Shown here one piece after another: positions 61,350 through 64,000 of a DNA stretch of 64,000 nt. The stretch lies in contig NZ_JAGTTN010000007.1 in assembly GCF_020682705.1 (NCBI RefSeq), forward strand, positions 62,001 to 126,000, given 5' to 3'. The DNA comes from Microbacterium allomyrinae. GTDB lineage: Bacteria > Actinomycetota > Actinomycetes > Actinomycetales > Microbacteriaceae. The stretch's first letter is position 1; every line of letters begins with the position of its first letter. The notes beneath the pieces are model-generated. The model made no database searches. It saw only the letters and a list, made by a program, of their open reading frames with translations, and was not told the origin of the DNA. The translations under genes and the position numbers were made by a program.

Positions 61350-62435
61350 GTGAATGCCCGTCTCGAAGACCTTCCCCTCCGCGCCGATCTCCGCGGACAG
61401 CAGCCCTACGGCGCACCGCAGGCACCCCTGCCTGTCGCCTTGAACGTCAACGAGAACACGCATCCGGTCCCGCAGGAAGTCGCTGACGACATCCTGGACT
61501 CCATCGCCTTGGCATTGCGCGACGTCAACCGGTATCCCGATCGGGAGTTCACCGCGCTGCGCGAAGGATTCGCGTCGTACCTCGGACACGGTCTCACCCG
61601 TGAGCAGCTCTGGGCAGCCAATGGGTCGAACGAGGTTCTCCAGCACATCCTGCAGGCCTTCGCCGGCCCCGGGCGCACGGCACTGGGGTTCGGTCCCACC
61701 TATTCGATGTACCCACTTCTCACGCGCGGTACCGGCGCGGAGTGGGTCGCCGGCAGTCGCGCCGCCGACTACTCGATCGATGCCCAGGACGCGGCTTCTC
61801 AGATCGCGGATGCCGCGCCCGACGTCGTGTTCCTCTGCTCGCCGAACAACCCGACCGGAACCCCGCTCGGCCTCGACGTGGTCGAGGCGGCATATGAGGC
61901 GACCGACGGCATCGTGATCGTCGACGAGGCGTACTTCGAGTTCGCGCCGCACGACGAACGCTCAGCGCTCACCCTTCTGCCCGGCCGAGAGCGACTGGTC
62001 GTCTCGCGCACCATGAGCAAGGCGTTCGCCTTCGCCGGCGCGCGGGTGGGCTACCTCGCGGCGGATCCGGTTCTGATCGATGCGCTTCGGCTCGTGAGGC
62101 TGCCGTACCACTTGAGCGCCCTCACGCAGGCGGCTGCCAGCGCGGCACTCCGCCACGCGCCGACGATGCTGGGCATGGTCGACGAGATCGTCGCTCAGCG
62201 GGATCGCATCTCGGCGACGGTCGAGGCGCTCGGGTACACGCCGCACGCGTCGTGGACGAACTTCGTGCTGTTCGGCGGGGTGGACGATCCTGCAGCCATC
62301 TGGCAGGGGTTGTACGACCAGGGAGTCCTCATCCGCGACGTGGGGATCCCGCACCACCTGAGGGTCACCGCCGGCACCGCGGACGAGACGACGGCGTTCC
62401 TCGATGCTCTCGCCTCGGTAGGATCGGCGGCATGA
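61350..62435 (+). CDS. hisC: Histidinol-phosphate aminotransferase
   Basis: A 361-residue fold-type I PLP enzyme that makes histidinol phosphate. [27 protein letters not shown] and [11 protein letters not shown] are the usual segments, and [20 protein letters not shown] near residue 213 has the PLP Lys. The GTG start is placed by the -10 spacing. The stop overlaps the hisB ATG. hisD, often just upstream in other genomes, is not here. Confidence 0.95.
   Translation: MNARLEDLPLRADLRGQQPYGAPQAPLPVALNVNENTHPVPQEVADDILDSIALALRDVNRYPDREFTALREGFASYLGHGLTREQLWAANGSNEVLQHILQAFAGPGRTALGFGPTYSMYPLLTRGTGAEWVAGSRAADYSIDAQDAASQIADAAPDVVFLCSPNNPTGTPLGLDVVEAAYEATDGIVIVDEAYFEFAPHDERSALTLLPGRERLVVSRTMSKAFAFAGARVGYLAADPVLIDALRLVRLPYHLSALTQAAASAALRHAPTMLGMVDEIVAQRDRISATVEALGYTPHASWTNFVLFGGVDDPAAIWQGLYDQGVLIRDVGIPHHLRVTAGTADETTAFLDALASVGSAA
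62419..62424 (+). promoter_or_regulatory. Possible internal -10 element before hisB
   Basis: TAGGAT inside the end of hisC, seven bases before the hisB ATG. It would allow hisB to be transcribed on its own. Confidence 0.35.
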
Positions 62436-63040
62436 GCGCAGCACCCCGCACCGCGTCGCTGCGACGCGCGACGAGCGAGTCCACGGTCGAACTGGACCTC
62501 GACCTCGACGGCACCGGACGCAGCCGCATCGACACGACGGTGCCCTTCTTCGATCACATGCTGACCGCGTTCGCGAAGCACTCGCTGACCGACCTGACGG
62601 TGCGTGCCTCGGGCGACACCGACATCGATGCGCACCACACCGTCGAAGACATCTCGATCGTGCTCGGGCAGGCGATCCGCGAGGCTCTCGGAGACAAGGC
62701 GGGCATCTCCCGCTACGGCGACGCCCTCGTCCCGCTCGACGAAGCGCTTGCACAGGCCGTCGTCGACATCAGCGGCCGGCCGTACCTCGTGCACACCGGG
62801 GAACCCGCCGGATTCGAGCACCACCTGATCGGCGGTCACTTCACCGGTTCCCTCGTGCGTCACTCGTTCGAGGCGATCTCGTACAACGCGGCGCTCACCG
62901 TGCACCTGCGAGTGCTGTCGGGCCGCGATCCGCACCACATCGCCGAGGCGGAGTACAAGGCGTTCGCCCGCGCGTTCCGTCAGGCGAAAGCGCTGGACCC
63001 CCTGGTCGAAGGCATTCCGAGCACCAAGGGTGCATTGTGA
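62432..63040 (+). CDS. hisB: Imidazoleglycerol-phosphate dehydratase
   Basis: A 202-residue Mn-dependent dehydratase. [33 protein letters not shown] and FKAFARAF-type residues near [11 protein letters not shown] are the conserved His/Glu metal-binding repeats of the family. [17 protein letters not shown] holds the central signature. It is the monofunctional form, without the phosphatase domain of enteric HisB. It is coupled to hisC before it and hisH after it. Confidence 0.96.
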   Translation: MSAAPRTASLRRATSESTVELDLDLDGTGRSRIDTTVPFFDHMLTAFAKHSLTDLTVRASGDTDIDAHHTVEDISIVLGQAIREALGDKAGISRYGDALVPLDEALAQAVVDISGRPYLVHTGEPAGFEHHLIGGHFTGSLVRHSFEAISYNAALTVHLRVLSGRDPHHIAEAEYKAFARAFRQAKALDPLVEGIPSTKGAL

Positions 63041-63702
63041 CCGAGAGCCGCGGAGGCTCCCGGCCGCTCGTCGCAGTGCTCGACTACGGTTCGGGCAATG
63101 TCCACTCCGCCGTCAAGGCCCTCGACGCGGCCGGCGCAGATGCGCGCCTGACGTCGGATCGGGGTCTCGTCCTCGAGGCGGACGGCCTGGTCGTGCCGGG
63201 CGTGGGGGCGTACCGGGCCGTCGCCGAGGCGCTGCGTGCCAGCCACGGGGACGAGCTCATCGACCGACGCCTGGCCGGCGGGCGCCCGGTGCTGGGCATC
63301 TGCGTGGGCATGCAGGTGTTCTTCGAACGCGGCGTGGAGCGCGGCGTCGACACCGAGGGCCTGGGGGCGTGGCCCGGCGTCGTCACCGAGCTCGAGGCGC
63401 CCGTGCTCCCGCACATGGGCTGGAACACGGTAGACGCGGGTGAAGGGTCGCGGCTTTTCCGCGGAATCCAGGACGAACGCTTCTACTTCGTCCACTCGTT
63501 CGGCGCTCAGAAATGGCTTCTCGATGTTCAGCCGCCCTTCCCGCAGCCGGTGCTCACGTGGTGCACCTATGGCGAGCCATTCCTCGCGGCGGTCGAGAAC
63601 GGGCCGCTCTCGGCGACGCAATTCCACCCCGAGAAATCCGGCGATGCGGGCATCCGTCTCCTCGCCAATTGGATCGACGGCCTCGGCACGGCTAACCTCT
63701 GA
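63037..63702 (+). CDS. hisH: Imidazole glycerol phosphate synthase, glutamine amidotransferase subunit
   Basis: A 221-residue class I glutaminase that feeds ammonia to His[16 protein letters not shown] starts it, [12 protein letters not shown] near residue 85 has the nucleophilic Cys, and [13 protein letters not shown] near residue 190 has the His and Glu of the triad. The GTG overlaps the hisB stop (GTGA). HisF lies outside the window. Confidence 0.95.
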   Translation: MTESRGGSRPLVAVLDYGSGNVHSAVKALDAAGADARLTSDRGLVLEADGLVVPGVGAYRAVAEALRASHGDELIDRRLAGGRPVLGICVGMQVFFERGVERGVDTEGLGAWPGVVTELEAPVLPHMGWNTVDAGEGSRLFRGIQDERFYFVHSFGAQKWLLDVQPPFPQPVLTWCTYGEPFLAAVENGPLSATQFHPEKSGDAGIRLLANWIDGLGTANL

Positions 63703-63756
63703 GTTCGTGCCTACTGCGGGAGCGTGTGCTCCCGTGACCTTCCCGCACGAGGAGCC
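63693..63756 (+). promoter_or_regulatory. hisA promoter and short hairpin leader
   Basis: TAACCT (63693-63698) at the end of hisH is a possible -10. A perfect 7-bp hairpin, CGGGAGC-GTGT-GCTCCCG (63717-63734), follows. An alternative pairing, GCGGGA (63716-63721) with TCCCGC (63741-63746), reaches closer to the GAGGAG ribosome binding site. Confidence 0.4.
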
Positions 63757-64000
63757 ATGAACGATTTCGCGTCAACGCCCAAGCTCATTCTTCTGCCCGC
63801 TGTCGATGTCGCCGACGGCAAGGCAGTACGCCTGACCCAAGGAGAGGCCGGCACCGAGACCAGCTACGGCGATCCCGTCGACGCCGCACTCGACTTCGCG
63901 CGCCAGGGCGCCGAGTGGATCCACCTCGTGGACCTTGACGCGGCTTTCGGCCGGGGGAGCAATGCCGGAGTCCTGCGAAAGGTGATCAAGCAGGTCAAGG
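63757..64000 (+). CDS. hisA: Phosphoribosyl isomerase HisA (or PriA), N-terminal part
   Basis: The gene is cut by the window end; 81 residues are visible. [20 protein letters not shown] holds the first catalytic Asp and [17 protein letters not shown] the phosphate-site region of the HisA TIM barrel. In actinobacteria lacking trpF this gene is often the bifunctional PriA serving histidine and tryptophan synthesis, which cannot be decided from the visible part. GAGGAG lies before the ATG. Confidence 0.92.
   Translation, partial: MNDFASTPKLILLPAVDVADGKAVRLTQGEAGTETSYGDPVDAALDFARQGAEWIHLVDLDAAFGRGSNAGVLRKVIKQVK

Overview
The window is about 70% GC by eye, is almost completely coding, and carries many GTG/TTG starts and 4-base start/stop overlaps. 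Gene content and order (recA-recX next to a DUF3046 gene, ftsK-pgsA-cinA-clgR, miaB-miaA-dapF, lexA diverging from a LysM gene, DUF5302, a 61-residue acidic protein) point to a chromosome segment of a Gram-positive actinobacterium, most likely Microbacteriaceae and Microbacterium-like. I see no rRNA, tRNA, CRISPR array, insertion sequence, prophage or plasmid function.

Layout. 1-2.9 kb: the N-terminal half of a 2OG-Fe(II) oxygenase, an epoxide-hydrolase-like enzyme and a divergent WYL regulator. 2.9-6.5 kb: efeUOB iron uptake behind an IdeR/DtxR-like box. 6.6-14.6 kb: accessory metabolism (acyltransferase, type-B esterase, alpha/beta hydrolase, carboxyethylornithine-synthase-like dehydrogenase, a luciferase-like oxidoreductase with its FMN reductase, a DRGH nuclease). 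14.7-20.4 kb: an MFS exporter with a structured leader, a DedA protein, a glycosyltransferase fused to an SGNH hydrolase, and small membrane or hypothetical proteins. 20.4-25 kb: pnp with a long folded leader, an aldo/keto-reductase-fold protein that lost most of its catalytic tetrad, and a histidine phosphatase. 25-30 kb: a lipoprotein plus a MacB-type export system. 30-43 kb: dapB, thyA-folA, dapA-rnj and ftsK-pgsA-cinA, interleaved with redox genes (OsmC, thioredoxin/DUF4395). 43.8-52.7 kb: clgR, recA-recX, miaB-miaA, dapF and hflX. 52.8-64 kb: an S9 peptidase, metF-metE behind a folded leader, a large membrane protein, lexA with its divergent LysM gene, and hisC-hisB-hisH-hisA (hisA is cut by the window end).

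How the parts work together. Three lysine/diaminopimelate genes (dapB, dapA, dapF) lie at separate loci. The folate and one-carbon genes (thyA-folA, metF-metE) supply thymidylate and methionine. The SOS system appears as lexA, a LexA-type box before recA, and a second, weaker box on the promoter of the LysM gene, which resembles the SOS division inhibitors YneA and DivS.

The most unusual features are at the regulatory level. About nineteen start codons (eighteen genes and one tiny ORF before hflX) have a TANNNT -10 hexamer 6-10 bases upstream and no room for a ribosome binding site, which implies widespread leaderless transcription. In contrast, pnp, metF-metE, the MFS exporter and the SOS LysM gene have long or tightly folded 5' leaders. 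The metF-metE leader contains a compact three-way junction that I do not recognise as a known riboswitch class.
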